Assembly: GCA_946539475.1 (NCBI GenBank)
Contig: CAMNHM010000007.1
Coordinates: 1 to 43,559, forward strand
Length of the DNA: 43,559 nt
Reading direction: 5' to 3'
From: an uncultured Prevotellaceae bacterium
Lineage (GTDB): Bacteria > Bacteroidota > Bacteroidia > Bacteroidales > Bacteroidaceae
Shown here piece by piece: positions 7,809-16,680 of this stretch; within the stretch, counting starts at the first letter, position 1; each line of letters starts with the position of its first letter. The notes beneath the pieces were generated by a model. That model was not told the DNA's origin and made no database searches. It worked only from the letters and a program-made list of their open reading frames with translations. The translations under genes and the position numbers were made by a program.

Positions 7809-9746
7809 TTACCATCTGCCGCCATGGCCTCCGCCACCGCCGGGGCCACCGCCGCCGCCAGGGCCGCCATTGCCTCCGGTATAGCCGGAGAGGAATACTG
7901 ATGAGCCACCGCTGACCGTGGCATCGAGACTGCCGTAGCCATTCCATATCGACGTGCCGCCAGAGACGCTGACGCCGCTCTTCAGTGACGGTGTGCCGGC
8001 AGTGCTGACGACCATCGGCGTGCCCATGCTGCTGCCCGAGGGCACCTTGAAGGCCAGCAGCAGCGTCGACCCACTGTAGAGCCCGTACCACGTGTTCGTG
8101 CTGTACGACGATGCCTGATAGCACGTCTGCGAGAGGCTGCTCCCGTTTTCCAGGCCACCTATGGCAACGATATTGCCACCCGTGACGTAGAGCTTGTGTC
8201 CACCCTCCGTATTGGCATCGATGGCCACCTCGGGAGACCTGGTGCTGATGGCATACACGGTGCCGCCCTTGATGTAGAAGTCGCCGTTGGCATCCATGCC
8301 GTCGTTGCCCGTCGAACAGCCCATGACATAGCCGTCGGTGACGGTGAAGTCGCTGGCCGAGTTGATGGCGTCGTCACTGGAATAGGCATAGACGGTGCCG
8401 CCGGAGATGTCGATGGTGCTCTTCGACTCGATGGCCTCGTGCGTCGAGGAGGAAGCGGTGAGGGTGCCGCCGGTGACGACGATGCCGCCCGAATACTTAT
8501 AGGTGACATTGCGCCCCGAGCCACTGGTGGTCACGGCACCGGCCTTGACGGCCTTCGCCGAGGCAGTATAGCTGCCGCTGTAGCGGTACTGCGAGCCAGT
8601 GGAGGTAGCCGTCGTCGTGCCGCCGCTGATGGTCAGCAGGCCGTCGGCCTTGATGCACTTGCCGCCGGAGCCGGTGCTCTTCAGGGTGAGGGTGCCGCCG
8701 GAGATGGTCATGTTGCCATCCGACTTCAAGGCTGCACAGCCCTTAGCGTCCCGCTCGTCGCTGTCGTAGGTGCCGTTGCCAGTGGTGGTCACGGCGATGA
8801 TGCCGTCGTTGACAAAGAGGTCGCCAGCAGCCTTGACGCCCTTCGAGGCTGCTGCGGTGACGGTGACCGTCAGCGTACCGCCTTCGAGGTAGACGTTGCC
8901 GGAGTCCTCGTCTTCGTGGTCGGCCGTCGCGCCGGTAGAGGCCGTGCCGTCGATATCGGCCTGCAGGCCGTCGTCGCCGACGCCGCTGACGGTCAGCTCG
9001 CCACTCTCCATGAGGAAATACTCGCTGACGTTCACACCGTCGCCGACTGCCTCGCGGACATTGACCGTGCAGTTTTTCAGCGTCATATACTCGCCGGTCT
9101 TGATGGCGTGCTTCACCTTGCCATAGACATTCAGCGTGCCCTTACCATTGAACTCGGCATGGCCCTTGATCCACAGACAGCCTTTCTGTGAGCCGCTGTG
9201 GCAGTCGGTGAGCGTGCTCACGGTGCCTTTCTTCACGCTGACGTCGATGCGCTTGCCGTTGTCGACGTAGATGGCAGCGCCACTGTAGACGGGCGTCGCG
9301 TTGGTCAGCGTCAGGCCGTCGAGCTCAAGTGTGGCCTTGTAGGAGCCGGACATATAGAACTCGCCGTCGGCCGACTGGCCGCTGAGCACGTAGGTCACCT
9401 CGTCGGCGACGTCGCCCTGGACGATGCCCACATGGGCGCCGCTGACCGTCGGCTCGACGTACCGGGCAATGTCGCCGGCAACGACGACCGTCGCCTCCGA
9501 GCCAGCGTAGGCCACCTGCACGCTGTTGGCCGTGACGGCCGTATCATCGATATAGATCTTCGTGATGTCGCTCAGGTTGAACACCTTACCCATGACGGTG
9601 AGCGTCTTCCCCTCGCTATAGGTCATCTCGCCCGTCTCAGCGGCAGGAAACTGGTAGGTCACCTGTCCGGCCACCACGTTCATCGTCTGCGCCTGTGCTG
9701 CTGTTGCAATCACGAAAGACGCCAAGCTTGCTATTATCTGTTTCAT
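7809..9746 (-). CDS. Exported Cthe_2159-type (DUF4353) beta-helix carbohydrate-binding protein
   Basis: The 645-residue protein starts with a signal peptide (MKQIIASLASFVIATAAQAQ, no lipobox Cys). After about 120 residues it becomes a long series of short strands with the repeating theme ISGGT(L/V/T) and acidic loops such as GVGDDGLQAD, YSSDDAINSA and STGNDGMDANG. This is the pattern of the Cthe_2159 family, parallel beta-helix proteins described as calcium-dependent acidic-polysaccharide (pectin) binders. The C-terminus ends in a glycine/proline tail (TGGNGGPGGGGGPGGGGG...) of unknown role. The gene overlaps its upstream neighbour by 4 nt, so the pair is translationally coupled. A binding rather than enzymatic role is inferred. 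Confidence 0.75.
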   Translation of the reverse strand: MKQIIASLASFVIATAAQAQTMNVVAGQVTYQFPAAETGEMTYSEGKTLTVMGKVFNLSDITKIYIDDTAVTANSVQVAYAGSEATVVVAGDIARYVEPTVSGAHVGIVQGDVADEVTYVLSGQSADGEFYMSGSYKATLELDGLTLTNATPVYSGAAIYVDNGKRIDVSVKKGTVSTLTDCHSGSQKGCLWIKGHAEFNGKGTLNVYGKVKHAIKTGEYMTLKNCTVNVREAVGDGVNVSEYFLMESGELTVSGVGDDGLQADIDGTASTGATADHEDEDSGNVYLEGGTLTVTVTAAASKGVKAAGDLFVNDGIIAVTTTGNGTYDSDERDAKGCAALKSDGNMTISGGTLTLKSTGSGGKCIKADGLLTISGGTTTATSTGSQYRYSGSYTASAKAVKAGAVTTSGSGRNVTYKYSGGIVVTGGTLTASSSTHEAIESKSTIDISGGTVYAYSSDDAINSASDFTVTDGYVMGCSTGNDGMDANGDFYIKGGTVYAISTRSPEVAIDANTEGGHKLYVTGGNIVAIGGLENGSSLSQTCYQASSYSTNTWYGLYSGSTLLLAFKVPSGSSMGTPMVVSTAGTPSLKSGVSVSGGTSIWNGYGSLDATVSGGSSVFLSGYTGGNGGPGGGGGPGGGGGHGGRW

Positions 9747-10153
9747 CTTACTGTTGTTTTAAAGGTTCTACTTGCGGTTTTCATCACATAGACTCCGGGG
9801 CGTAGGGACTTCCTGGCCTCGGCCACCGAGCCGAACTTGCCCATCGACAGCCCGCGGACGCTGAAGGCCTCGACAGCCTCCTGGCCGCTGCCCGTCTCGG
9901 CAGAGTCGATCCCCGCCACCACATCGGCAGTATTCGTCTGCGAGAAGCGCATCAGGCTCAGGTCGGCGACGACGAATGCCTTGTCGCCACTGCCTACCAC
10001 CAGCCGTCCGTCGGCAAATGTTATCACCAGTCCGTCGACGGACAATGTCTGAGTCGTGCCGTCGATGTTCTTCAATGTCAGATAGGGGAAGTCGTAGGCT
10101 TTCGCAGCTATAGCCCCCAGGAGCAGCAGGCTCCCTAGCAATAATCTTTTCAT
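9743..10153 (-). CDS. Small exported protein, unknown function
   Basis: This 136-residue protein has a clear signal peptide (MKRLLLGSLLLLGAIAAKA). The mature part opens with YDFPYLTLKNIDGTTQTL and a short beta-rich segment, and ends with RPGVYVMKTASRTFKTTV, similar in style to the C-terminal tails of exported Prevotella proteins (PGIYIV-type ends). Its stop overlaps the start of the Cthe_2159-type gene by 4 nt (ATGA arrangement), so they act as one unit. A similar opening in the partner (QTMNVVAGQVTYQFPAAETG) suggests a shared N-terminal module. No function can be named. Confidence 0.65.
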   Translation of the reverse strand: MKRLLLGSLLLLGAIAAKAYDFPYLTLKNIDGTTQTLSVDGLVITFADGRLVVGSGDKAFVVADLSLMRFSQTNTADVVAGIDSAETGSGQEAVEAFSVRGLSMGKFGSVAEARKSLRPGVYVMKTASRTFKTTVR

Positions 10154-10208
10154 AAGCTTCCTTTCTTTTTTTTGACGTTAATATGTGCAACCGTACTTGT
10201 TTCGACTG

Positions 10209-10237
10209 CAAAGTTAGCATAAAGCGACGAGCCCTGC
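10209..10237 (-). promoter_or_regulatory. Promoter of the small exported protein / beta-helix pair
   Basis: The minus strand reads TAACTTTG (complement of 10209-10216), a -7 match, with a TTG-like -33 about 20 bp upstream (complement of 10236-10238). It lies about 55 bp before the ATG at 10153. Confidence 0.6.
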
Positions 10238-10306
10238 AAGTTATTTCAGCAAACAACCATAATCTTTCGGCGAATCGGACGGGAATAGCAGAAAACGGGC
10301 AATATC

Positions 10307-10338
10307 CTTGGCGGAATGGAAAATATTTCGTAGCTTTG
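10307..10338 (+). promoter_or_regulatory. Promoter of the GH43 gene
   Basis: CTTG at 10307-10310 and TAGCTTTG at 10331-10338 have 20-bp spacing. The -7 element ends 24 bp before the ATG at 10363, which supports that start over the in-frame ATG at 10183 that lies upstream of the promoter. Confidence 0.7.
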
Positions 10339-10362
10339 CAGGCTGAACAACTAAAACCATCT

Positions 10363-13179
10363 ATGAAGTACCACCATATCCTCCCGCTGCTGCTCATGAC
10401 CACGATGGCCGCGACGGCACAACGCATCCACAGGGAATACACCCCGTCGCCAGTAGAGGGCGCCGCCTGGAACGCGCCCGGCAACCTCAACCCCATCATC
10501 CCGGGATACTTCGCCGACCCCACCATCCGCAAGTTCGGCGACACCTACTACGTCTATGCCACCACCGACGGCACGGGCAACGGCTACGGGCCGGCCCAGG
10601 TGTGGATGAGCTACGACCTGCGCCACTGGCGTAACGTGGTGATGAACTGGCCCACCACCGAGGTGGTGTGGGCGCCCGACGTCGTGCAGCAGGCAGACGG
10701 GAAGTTCCGCTACTACTATTGTGAGCCCTGCGTCGTCAGCATCGGCGAGAGCACGTCGCCCACCGGCCCCTGGACCAACATCCTGGGCAGGGAGACGGCG
10801 GCGATGGTGCCCGACCGCTACATCCACAACGTCATCACCCTCGACCCGCAGCTCTTCCGCGACGACGATGGCAGCGAGTACCTGTACTTCACCACCTGGG
10901 GCATCTACGACGGCTTCGGGTGTGGCGTGGCGAAGGTCAATCCGCACTTCACAGCCGGCAGCCAGCAATTCGCCGATGCCCGCCGATGGAATGAGAATGC
11001 CCCCTTCCCCATCGCTGCCGACTCCTTCTTCACGGAGAAACGCCTCATCCCCAACACCGAGCTGAAGGACATCTTCGAGGCGCCCTTCGTCTTCAAGCGC
11101 AACGGCATCTACTACTTCACCTACTCGTCGGGATCCTGCCATACCGATACCTACCGCGTGCAGTATGCCACGTCGACCGTCGGGCCGATGGGGCCTTTCG
11201 AATACAAGGGTGAGCTGCTGACCACCAACGAAGACCAGACCGTGCACGGCCCGGGCCACCACTCCGTGCTGGAAGCCGACGGGCGCTATTTCATCGTCTA
11301 CCACCGCCATAACATCGCCAAGTCGGTACACGGTTTCAACCGCCAGGTGTGTATCGACGAGATGAAGTTCGATGCCGACGGCAACATCCTGCCTATCGTG
11401 CCCACGCACGATGCCCGTGGCACGGAGATACTCATCCCCCACTCCACGGCCACCGACCTTGCCTTCGGTGCGAAGGTGACGGCCTCGAGCTACTACGACG
11501 AGACGTTCCGGCCGGAGTATGCCGTCGACGACAACAACGCCACGCTCTGGAAAGCCCGCCACACGAACTGGGACGGCGAGGGGCACCACGACGAGTGGCT
11601 GCTGCTGGATCTGGGGAAGGTCGAGAGATTCAGCGAAGTATGGACGCAGTTCGAATATCCCACCTTCTTCTATCAATACAAGATCGAGACATCGGCCGAC
11701 GGCAACAGCTGGACACTCTTTGCCGACCGCACGGCCAACACCATGCAGGGGTCGCCGATGATCGACAAGTCACCCTCGGCAAAGAAGACGGTGAAGGCAC
11801 GCTTCCTGCGCATCACCATCACCGACACGCAGAAGAACGGCCACATGCCTGCCATCTGGAACGTGGAAGTGTGGCGGAAAGCCCCCGCGCTGCCTGACGC
11901 AGAGCCTGCCGAGGGCTATCCCGGCATGCACAAGAAGGACGTGGACGCGGCTGACAGGGATGGTCGGTACACCATCGAGCTCGACGCCGAACGGCTGGCA
12001 ATGACGAGCATCCCTCCCTTCAGCCTGGCCGACGATCCTTTCAAGCCGAACAAGCCCATCGTACTCCGTGTGAAGGATGGCAAATGGGCATTCTTCTTCA
12101 ACGGCACGCAGCAGCTCACCAGCCGGCAGCCGCTCAGCGAGGTCTACAGCTACAACGCCCCCTACACCATCGAAGCATGGCTGCTGTCGACGAAGGTGGG
12201 TGCCGTCTCGACGGTCGTCTCGCTGTCGGCATCGCGTGCCGACCTGGCCACCACCGAGCTGCGCATGGGCAGCGACCCGCAGGCAGGACTCGTCAACCAC
12301 AACGGCTCGTTCGAGAGCTATGGCGCACCGCGCGAGATCAAGGAGGGGCAGGGCAAGTGGCAGCACTGGGTGGTGACCTACGACGGATGGATGGAGCGCG
12401 TCTACCTCAACGGAAAGCTCCTCCGCGAGCAGAACAACTTCCTGATGCTCCGTCCGGAGGGGCGCATCACCATCGGCGCCGACGGCTCAGGCACGAACAA
12501 CTTCATGGGCTACATCAGCCTGCTCAGGATCATGCCCCGCTCGATGTCGGCCGAAGAGGTCGGCGAGGCCTTCGCACGCACCAACCATTTCGACACGCCA
12601 TCGCTGGGCGACGACGACTTCGAGGAGATCGACCCCGACAGCAAGTTCACGCTCTCGCCCTCGATGAAGCCTGTCGCCGAGAAGCGCGAGCCTTTCACCC
12701 TATCGGCTACCGGTGGCGACTTCAACGATGCTCCGCTCAAGAATGGCGGCTATATATATAAAGAGGTGGAAGGCGACTTCGTGGTGATGTGCCGCGTCGA
12801 CGACATGGAAGGGCTGCGCGAGCGCCGCGTCGTCAGCTACAACGAGGGCGGGATACTCGTCAGCGACGGCGACCACACGTTCTACCAGCTGGGGGCATTC
12901 CCACTCTACAACTGCGGCAACATGCTGACGGTGCTCAGCCGTCGCGGACGACCGCAATATCCCAACTACAAAGCCTATGACTTCGACCCGCTGATGCAGT
13001 TCGAGCGTCGCGGCAACCTGCTCTACGGGCGCACCAGCCGCGATGGCAAGACATGGGAGAACATGCCTGGCTCGCCTGTTGAGGTGAAGAGTCAGAAACT
13101 GGGTGTCGGCGTCTATCAGACCACCTACACCGACCACCCTTCATGGGTGAAGCTGAGCGACTTCGTCGTCTATCAGTAA
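10363..13179 (+). CDS. Secreted GH43 glycosidase with discoidin, LamG-like and C-terminal jelly-roll domains
   Basis: The 938-residue protein starts at M (10363) with signal peptide MKYHHILPLLLMTTMAATAQ. Residues ~40-350 form a GH43 five-bladed propeller. The catalytic base is D52 in YFADPTI, the pKa modulator is D161 in TLDPQLF, and the acid is E239 in DIFEAPFVFK. GH43 enzymes are mostly beta-xylosidases or alpha-L-arabinofuranosidases. Next comes an F5/8-type C (discoidin) domain at about 360-510 (VTASSYYDETFRPEYAVDDN... to ITDTQKNGHMPAIWNVEVWR). A LamG/concanavalin-like domain follows at about 545-745 (APYTIEAWLL, KWQHWVVTYDG, GYISLLRIM). A DUF1349-like C-terminal domain closes the protein. 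The extra domains suggest glycan binding. Its 3' end overlaps manA tail to tail by 7 bp. Substrate specificity cannot be read directly. Confidence 0.85.
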   Translation: MKYHHILPLLLMTTMAATAQRIHREYTPSPVEGAAWNAPGNLNPIIPGYFADPTIRKFGDTYYVYATTDGTGNGYGPAQVWMSYDLRHWRNVVMNWPTTEVVWAPDVVQQADGKFRYYYCEPCVVSIGESTSPTGPWTNILGRETAAMVPDRYIHNVITLDPQLFRDDDGSEYLYFTTWGIYDGFGCGVAKVNPHFTAGSQQFADARRWNENAPFPIAADSFFTEKRLIPNTELKDIFEAPFVFKRNGIYYFTYSSGSCHTDTYRVQYATSTVGPMGPFEYKGELLTTNEDQTVHGPGHHSVLEADGRYFIVYHRHNIAKSVHGFNRQVCIDEMKFDADGNILPIVPTHDARGTEILIPHSTATDLAFGAKVTASSYYDETFRPEYAVDDNNATLWKARHTNWDGEGHHDEWLLLDLGKVERFSEVWTQFEYPTFFYQYKIETSADGNSWTLFADRTANTMQGSPMIDKSPSAKKTVKARFLRITITDTQKNGHMPAIWNVEVWRKAPALPDAEPAEGYPGMHKKDVDAADRDGRYTIELDAERLAMTSIPPFSLADDPFKPNKPIVLRVKDGKWAFFFNGTQQLTSRQPLSEVYSYNAPYTIEAWLLSTKVGAVSTVVSLSASRADLATTELRMGSDPQAGLVNHNGSFESYGAPREIKEGQGKWQHWVVTYDGWMERVYLNGKLLREQNNFLMLRPEGRITIGADGSGTNNFMGYISLLRIMPRSMSAEEVGEAFARTNHFDTPSLGDDDFEEIDPDSKFTLSPSMKPVAEKREPFTLSATGGDFNDAPLKNGGYIYKEVEGDFVVMCRVDDMEGLRERRVVSYNEGGILVSDGDHTFYQLGAFPLYNCGNMLTVLSRRGRPQYPNYKAYDFDPLMQFERRGNLLYGRTSRDGKTWENMPGSPVEVKSQKLGVGVYQTTYTDHPSWVKLSDFVVYQ

Positions 13180-14129
13180 GTCTCCAGAAAGCGGATACTA
13201 CCCTCCACGCTGACCTCATGCGTGGTTGCTGGCAGGAGAATCGTCTCGCCGGCACGGAAGGGCGTCGACTCACCGTCTACGGTGACCGTGCCCTCGCCCT
13301 TCACGCCGATAAGGATGACGAAAGAGTCGAGGTCACTATAGTCGAGGAGCATCGGCTCGGTGAGATCGTAGACAGCAGTAGTGAAGAAAGGACAGCTGAC
13401 GACCTGCTGCGGAACATTCTGCTCAGGTGTGTAGTGAGTACGGTAGTCAGGGAGCACGGCGTAGTCGATGGCCTCGGCTGCCTCATGCGTATGTAGCTGA
13501 CGGAGGTTCCCGTCCTTGTCGCGACGGTTGTAGTCGTAGATGCGGTAGGTGACGTCGCTCGTCTGCTGAATCTCAGCCACAAAGCATCCTGCTCCGATGG
13601 CGTGGATGCGCCCGGCAGGAATGAAGAACACGTCGCCCTCATGGACATCATACTGAGCCAGGGCATCGGTAATCGTATGGTCAGCCACCATCTGCTTGTA
13701 TTCGTCGGGAGTGAGATGTTGTTTCAATCCGCAATAGAGACGAGGGACATCGCCACTTACTCCGTCCAGGCAATACCACATCTCCGTCTTTCCGCGCTCC
13801 CTGCCCTGTCGGCGGGCCACCTCATCGTTGGGATGCACCTGTATGGAGAGGTCGCGACGTGCATCGATGAATTTCACCAGCAGCGGGAACTCATCGCCGT
13901 AACGCTCGTAGTTCTCACGGCCCACGAGCCGCTGGCGCTCCTCATGGACGAGCTCGTTGAGCGTCATGCCGGCCATCGGTCCCTCGGCCACGACTGTCTC
14001 ACTGCCAGGAACTCCGGATATCTCCCAACTCTCGCCCACATTCGGCAGGTGATCATCGAGATGCTTGAAAGGGATGATCCTGTCGCCACCCCATAACGTC
14101 TGCTTCAAAAGCGGTTTGAACTTATACAT
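13173..14129 (-). CDS. manA: Mannose-6-phosphate isomerase, class I
   Basis: With the start at 14129 (MYKFKPLLKQTLWGGDRI, the usual family N-terminus) the protein has 318 residues; an in-frame extension to 14207 runs through the promoter and is rejected. It interconverts mannose 6-phosphate and fructose 6-phosphate in the cytoplasm. Zinc ligands are visible as Q97 and H99 in SIQVHPND, E116 in KTEMWYCLD, and H176 in AGRIHAIGAG. The active-site arginine region is QTSDVTYRIYDYNRRD. Length fits the short bacterial type I enzymes. It is convergent with the GH43 gene (7-bp overlap of ends) and divergent from the GH31 gene, so it is a single-gene unit inside a hydrolase cluster. Confidence 0.93.
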   Translation of the reverse strand: MYKFKPLLKQTLWGGDRIIPFKHLDDHLPNVGESWEISGVPGSETVVAEGPMAGMTLNELVHEERQRLVGRENYERYGDEFPLLVKFIDARRDLSIQVHPNDEVARRQGRERGKTEMWYCLDGVSGDVPRLYCGLKQHLTPDEYKQMVADHTITDALAQYDVHEGDVFFIPAGRIHAIGAGCFVAEIQQTSDVTYRIYDYNRRDKDGNLRQLHTHEAAEAIDYAVLPDYRTHYTPEQNVPQQVVSCPFFTTAVYDLTEPMLLDYSDLDSFVILIGVKGEGTVTVDGESTPFRAGETILLPATTHEVSVEGSIRFLETY

Positions 14130-14155
14130 CATCGCATTTATTACGAAAACGGCGT

Positions 14156-14187
14156 CAAAGGTACGAAAAGTTGAGAGAAAGGCCAAA
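14156..14187 (-). promoter_or_regulatory. Promoter of manA
   Basis: On the minus strand TTTG (complement of 14184-14187) and TACCTTTG (complement of 14156-14163) have 20-bp spacing, a full match. The -33 box is one half of the 14-bp palindrome CCAAATTTATTTGG (14183-14196) shared with the divergent GH31 promoter. Confidence 0.8.
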
Positions 14188-14191
14188 TTTA

Positions 14192-14223
14192 TTTGGAACT
14201 TTCCCATCTTTTTCGTAACTTTG
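14192..14223 (+). promoter_or_regulatory. Promoter of the GH31-GH5 unit
   Basis: TTTG at 14192-14195 and TAACTTTG at 14216-14223 have 20-bp spacing, a full match. It fires away from the manA promoter. The two -33 boxes are only 4 bp apart, so simultaneous occupancy by two polymerases seems unlikely. Confidence 0.8.
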
Positions 14224-14259
14224 CGCGCAAAACCAATTAACTTACCAAGTTTACAACCA

Positions 14260-16668
14260 ATGAAAAGAGCATTCTTATTCGCAACCTTCCTTGTTGCAGC
14301 AGTAGCTGCTTTCGGCCAAGGAACGATGCACGTCGTTGCCGGCCAGACAGATGTGAAAGTGGAATTCTATTCACCATCCATCGTAAGAGTCGTCAAGTCG
14401 CCAGTAGGCCACGACTACACCAAGCGCAGCCTCGTGGTGACGATGACGCCACAAGCCAGCGGCATCAGCCAGCAAGGCAACACCCTTAGAAGCAGCCAGC
14501 TGACAGTGAAGGTCGACCCCCGGACGGGCGTCCTCACCTTCACGGCGAAAGGCAAGACGCTGCTTCGCGAGACGACGGCCTCCTTCGACCCCCGCACGAC
14601 GGGTCCTGAAGCCGGCACCTATCGCGTGGCACAGACCTTTGCCCTCGACAAGGACGAAGCCATCTACGGCCTGGGCACCTTCCAGAATGGACTCATGAAC
14701 CGCCGCGGCGACCACAAGCGCATGGAGCAGTCGAACCTGGAGGACTTTCAGAACGTCCTGCAGTCGATCAAGGGATGGGGACTCTTCTGGGACAACTACT
14801 CCATCACGCAGTTCGACGATGATGCCGTGAAAGGCATGTCGCTGGCTTCCGAGGTGGGCGACTGTATAGACTATTACTTCCTCTACGGCGGATCGGCCGA
14901 CGGTGTGATAGCCCAGATGCGCCAGTTGTCGGGCGACGTGCCGATGTTCCCACTCTGGACCTACGGCTACTGGCAGTGCAAGGAGCGCTACAAGAGTGCC
15001 CGCGAGCTGCTCTCGGTGGTCGACCAATACCGCGAGCTTCACGTGCCCCTCGACGGCATCATCCAAGACTGGCAGTACTGGGGCTCCAACTACCTATGGA
15101 ACGCTATGGACTTCCTGACCGACGAGTATGCCAACGGACAGCAGATGATCGACCAGGTGCACCAGAAAAACGCCCACTTCATGATCTCTATCTGGGCCAG
15201 CTTCGGGCCACAGACGAAAGCGTTCCGCGAGCTTAGCGAGAAGGGGCTGCTCTTCGACTTCGAGACATGGCCGCAGAGCGGACTCACCTTCTGGCCTCCA
15301 CGCCGCGACTATCCGTCGGGCGTGCGTGTCTACGATGCTTTCTCGCCAGAGGCTCGCGCCATCTACTGGAAGAATCTGAAGAACCTCTTCGACAAGGGTG
15401 TCGACGGCTGGTGGATGGACTCCACCGATCCCGATTTCTTCGACCCACAGGAGTCGAACTACGACCACCGCGCCGGACAAGAGGGAGGCACATGGCGCTC
15501 GCTGCGCAACGCCTTCCCGCTGGAGACCGTACGCGGCGTCTATCAGGCACAGCGCAAGGCGTCGGAGCAGAAGCGGGTGTTCATCATGACGCGCTCGGCA
15601 TTCGCCGGACAGCAGCACTACGGCTCGAACATGTGGAGCGGCGACGTCGCCTCGTCGTGGGACATGCTGCGCAAGCAGGTGCCCGCCGGCCTGAGCTACA
15701 CCCTGACGGGCAATCCCAACTTCAACACCGACATTGGCGGATTCTTCTGCGGATCGTACAACACCCGCGGATCGAACTCCGCACCCCGCAATCCGCAGTA
15801 TCAGGAACTCTACGTGCGCTGGATGCAGTATGCCCTTTTCTGCCCCATCTTCCGCAGTCACGGTGCCGACGCCCCGCGCGAGATATGGCAGTTCGGAAAG
15901 AAGGGCGAGCCGGTCTACGACGCCATCGAGAAGGCCATCCGCCTGCGTTATCGCCTTATACCTTATTTATATAGCACTGCATGGCAGGTGACCAGCGCCA
16001 ACGGCAGCTACATGCGCCCGCTCTTCAGCGACTTCGTCGGCGACCGGCGCACGTGGGACATGACCGACGAGTTCCTCTTCGGGCGCAGCATCCTTGCCGC
16101 ACCCATCGTCGAGCCGCAGTACACCGAGGAGAAAATCATTCGCGAGGATGCCATGACCGGTTGGGACCGCAAGCAGGCCCAGGCCGACGGCACGCAGCGC
16201 GCCATCGACTTCACGGCCACGAAGACGGCCACGAAATACCTGCCGAAAGGTGCCGAATGGTATGACTTCTGGACCGGACAGCGCCTGCGCGGCGGACAGA
16301 CGGTGACACTCACCACACAACTCGACCGCGTGCCGATGTTCGTGCGCGCCGGCAGCATCCTGCCACTGGCACCTGAGATGGAGTACGTCGGACAGCAGCC
16401 GTGGGACAACCTCGAGCTGCGCGTCTATCCCGGCGCCAACGCCTCGTTCACGCTCTATGAGGACGAGGGCGACAACTACAACTACGAGCGGGGCGTCTAC
16501 ACCACCATCGACATCCAGTGGAACGACCGCAGCCGTACGCTGACCATCGGTGAGCGGAAGGGCACGTATCCCGGCATGCTCACCAAACGGCAGTTCAACG
16601 TCACGCTGCCTGACGGCCGCCAGCAGACCGTCGACTACAACGGCACGGCTACCACCGTCAAACTATAG
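14260..16668 (+). CDS. Secreted GH31 alpha-glycosidase (alpha-xylosidase or alpha-glucosidase)
   Basis: The start at 14260 gives signal peptide MKRAFLFATFLVAAVAAFGQ and 802 residues; the longer frame from 14065 overlaps the promoter and manA. It is a GH31 enzyme: an N-terminal galactose-mutarotase-like sandwich (residues ~25-225, including IYGLGTFQNGLMNRRGDHKR), a TIM barrel from about 230, and C-terminal beta domains. The nucleophile is D387 in GWWMDSTDPD, and the acid/base is D462 in NMWSGDVASSW. Substrate-site stretches are GIIQDWQYWG and FWPPRRDYPSGV. Sequence style is closest to alpha-xylosidases acting on xyloglucan oligosaccharides, but alpha-glucosidase activity cannot be excluded. 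GH5 follows after 12 bp in the same operon, which supports a xyloglucan-like substrate. Confidence 0.88.
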   Translation: MKRAFLFATFLVAAVAAFGQGTMHVVAGQTDVKVEFYSPSIVRVVKSPVGHDYTKRSLVVTMTPQASGISQQGNTLRSSQLTVKVDPRTGVLTFTAKGKTLLRETTASFDPRTTGPEAGTYRVAQTFALDKDEAIYGLGTFQNGLMNRRGDHKRMEQSNLEDFQNVLQSIKGWGLFWDNYSITQFDDDAVKGMSLASEVGDCIDYYFLYGGSADGVIAQMRQLSGDVPMFPLWTYGYWQCKERYKSARELLSVVDQYRELHVPLDGIIQDWQYWGSNYLWNAMDFLTDEYANGQQMIDQVHQKNAHFMISIWASFGPQTKAFRELSEKGLLFDFETWPQSGLTFWPPRRDYPSGVRVYDAFSPEARAIYWKNLKNLFDKGVDGWWMDSTDPDFFDPQESNYDHRAGQEGGTWRSLRNAFPLETVRGVYQAQRKASEQKRVFIMTRSAFAGQQHYGSNMWSGDVASSWDMLRKQVPAGLSYTLTGNPNFNTDIGGFFCGSYNTRGSNSAPRNPQYQELYVRWMQYALFCPIFRSHGADAPREIWQFGKKGEPVYDAIEKAIRLRYRLIPYLYSTAWQVTSANGSYMRPLFSDFVGDRRTWDMTDEFLFGRSILAAPIVEPQYTEEKIIREDAMTGWDRKQAQADGTQRAIDFTATKTATKYLPKGAEWYDFWTGQRLRGGQTVTLTTQLDRVPMFVRAGSILPLAPEMEYVGQQPWDNLELRVYPGANASFTLYEDEGDNYNYERGVYTTIDIQWNDRSRTLTIGERKGTYPGMLTKRQFNVTLPDGRQQTVDYNGTATTVKL

Positions 16669-16680
16669 CGTAAGAACTAT

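Noticed and set aside
10183..10362. 60-residue N-terminal extension of the GH43 protein
   Set aside because: It precedes a consensus promoter and would hide a perfect signal peptide starting at 10363.
14065..14259. 65-residue extension of the GH31 protein
   Set aside because: It overlaps manA and both promoters; the signal peptide begins at 14260.
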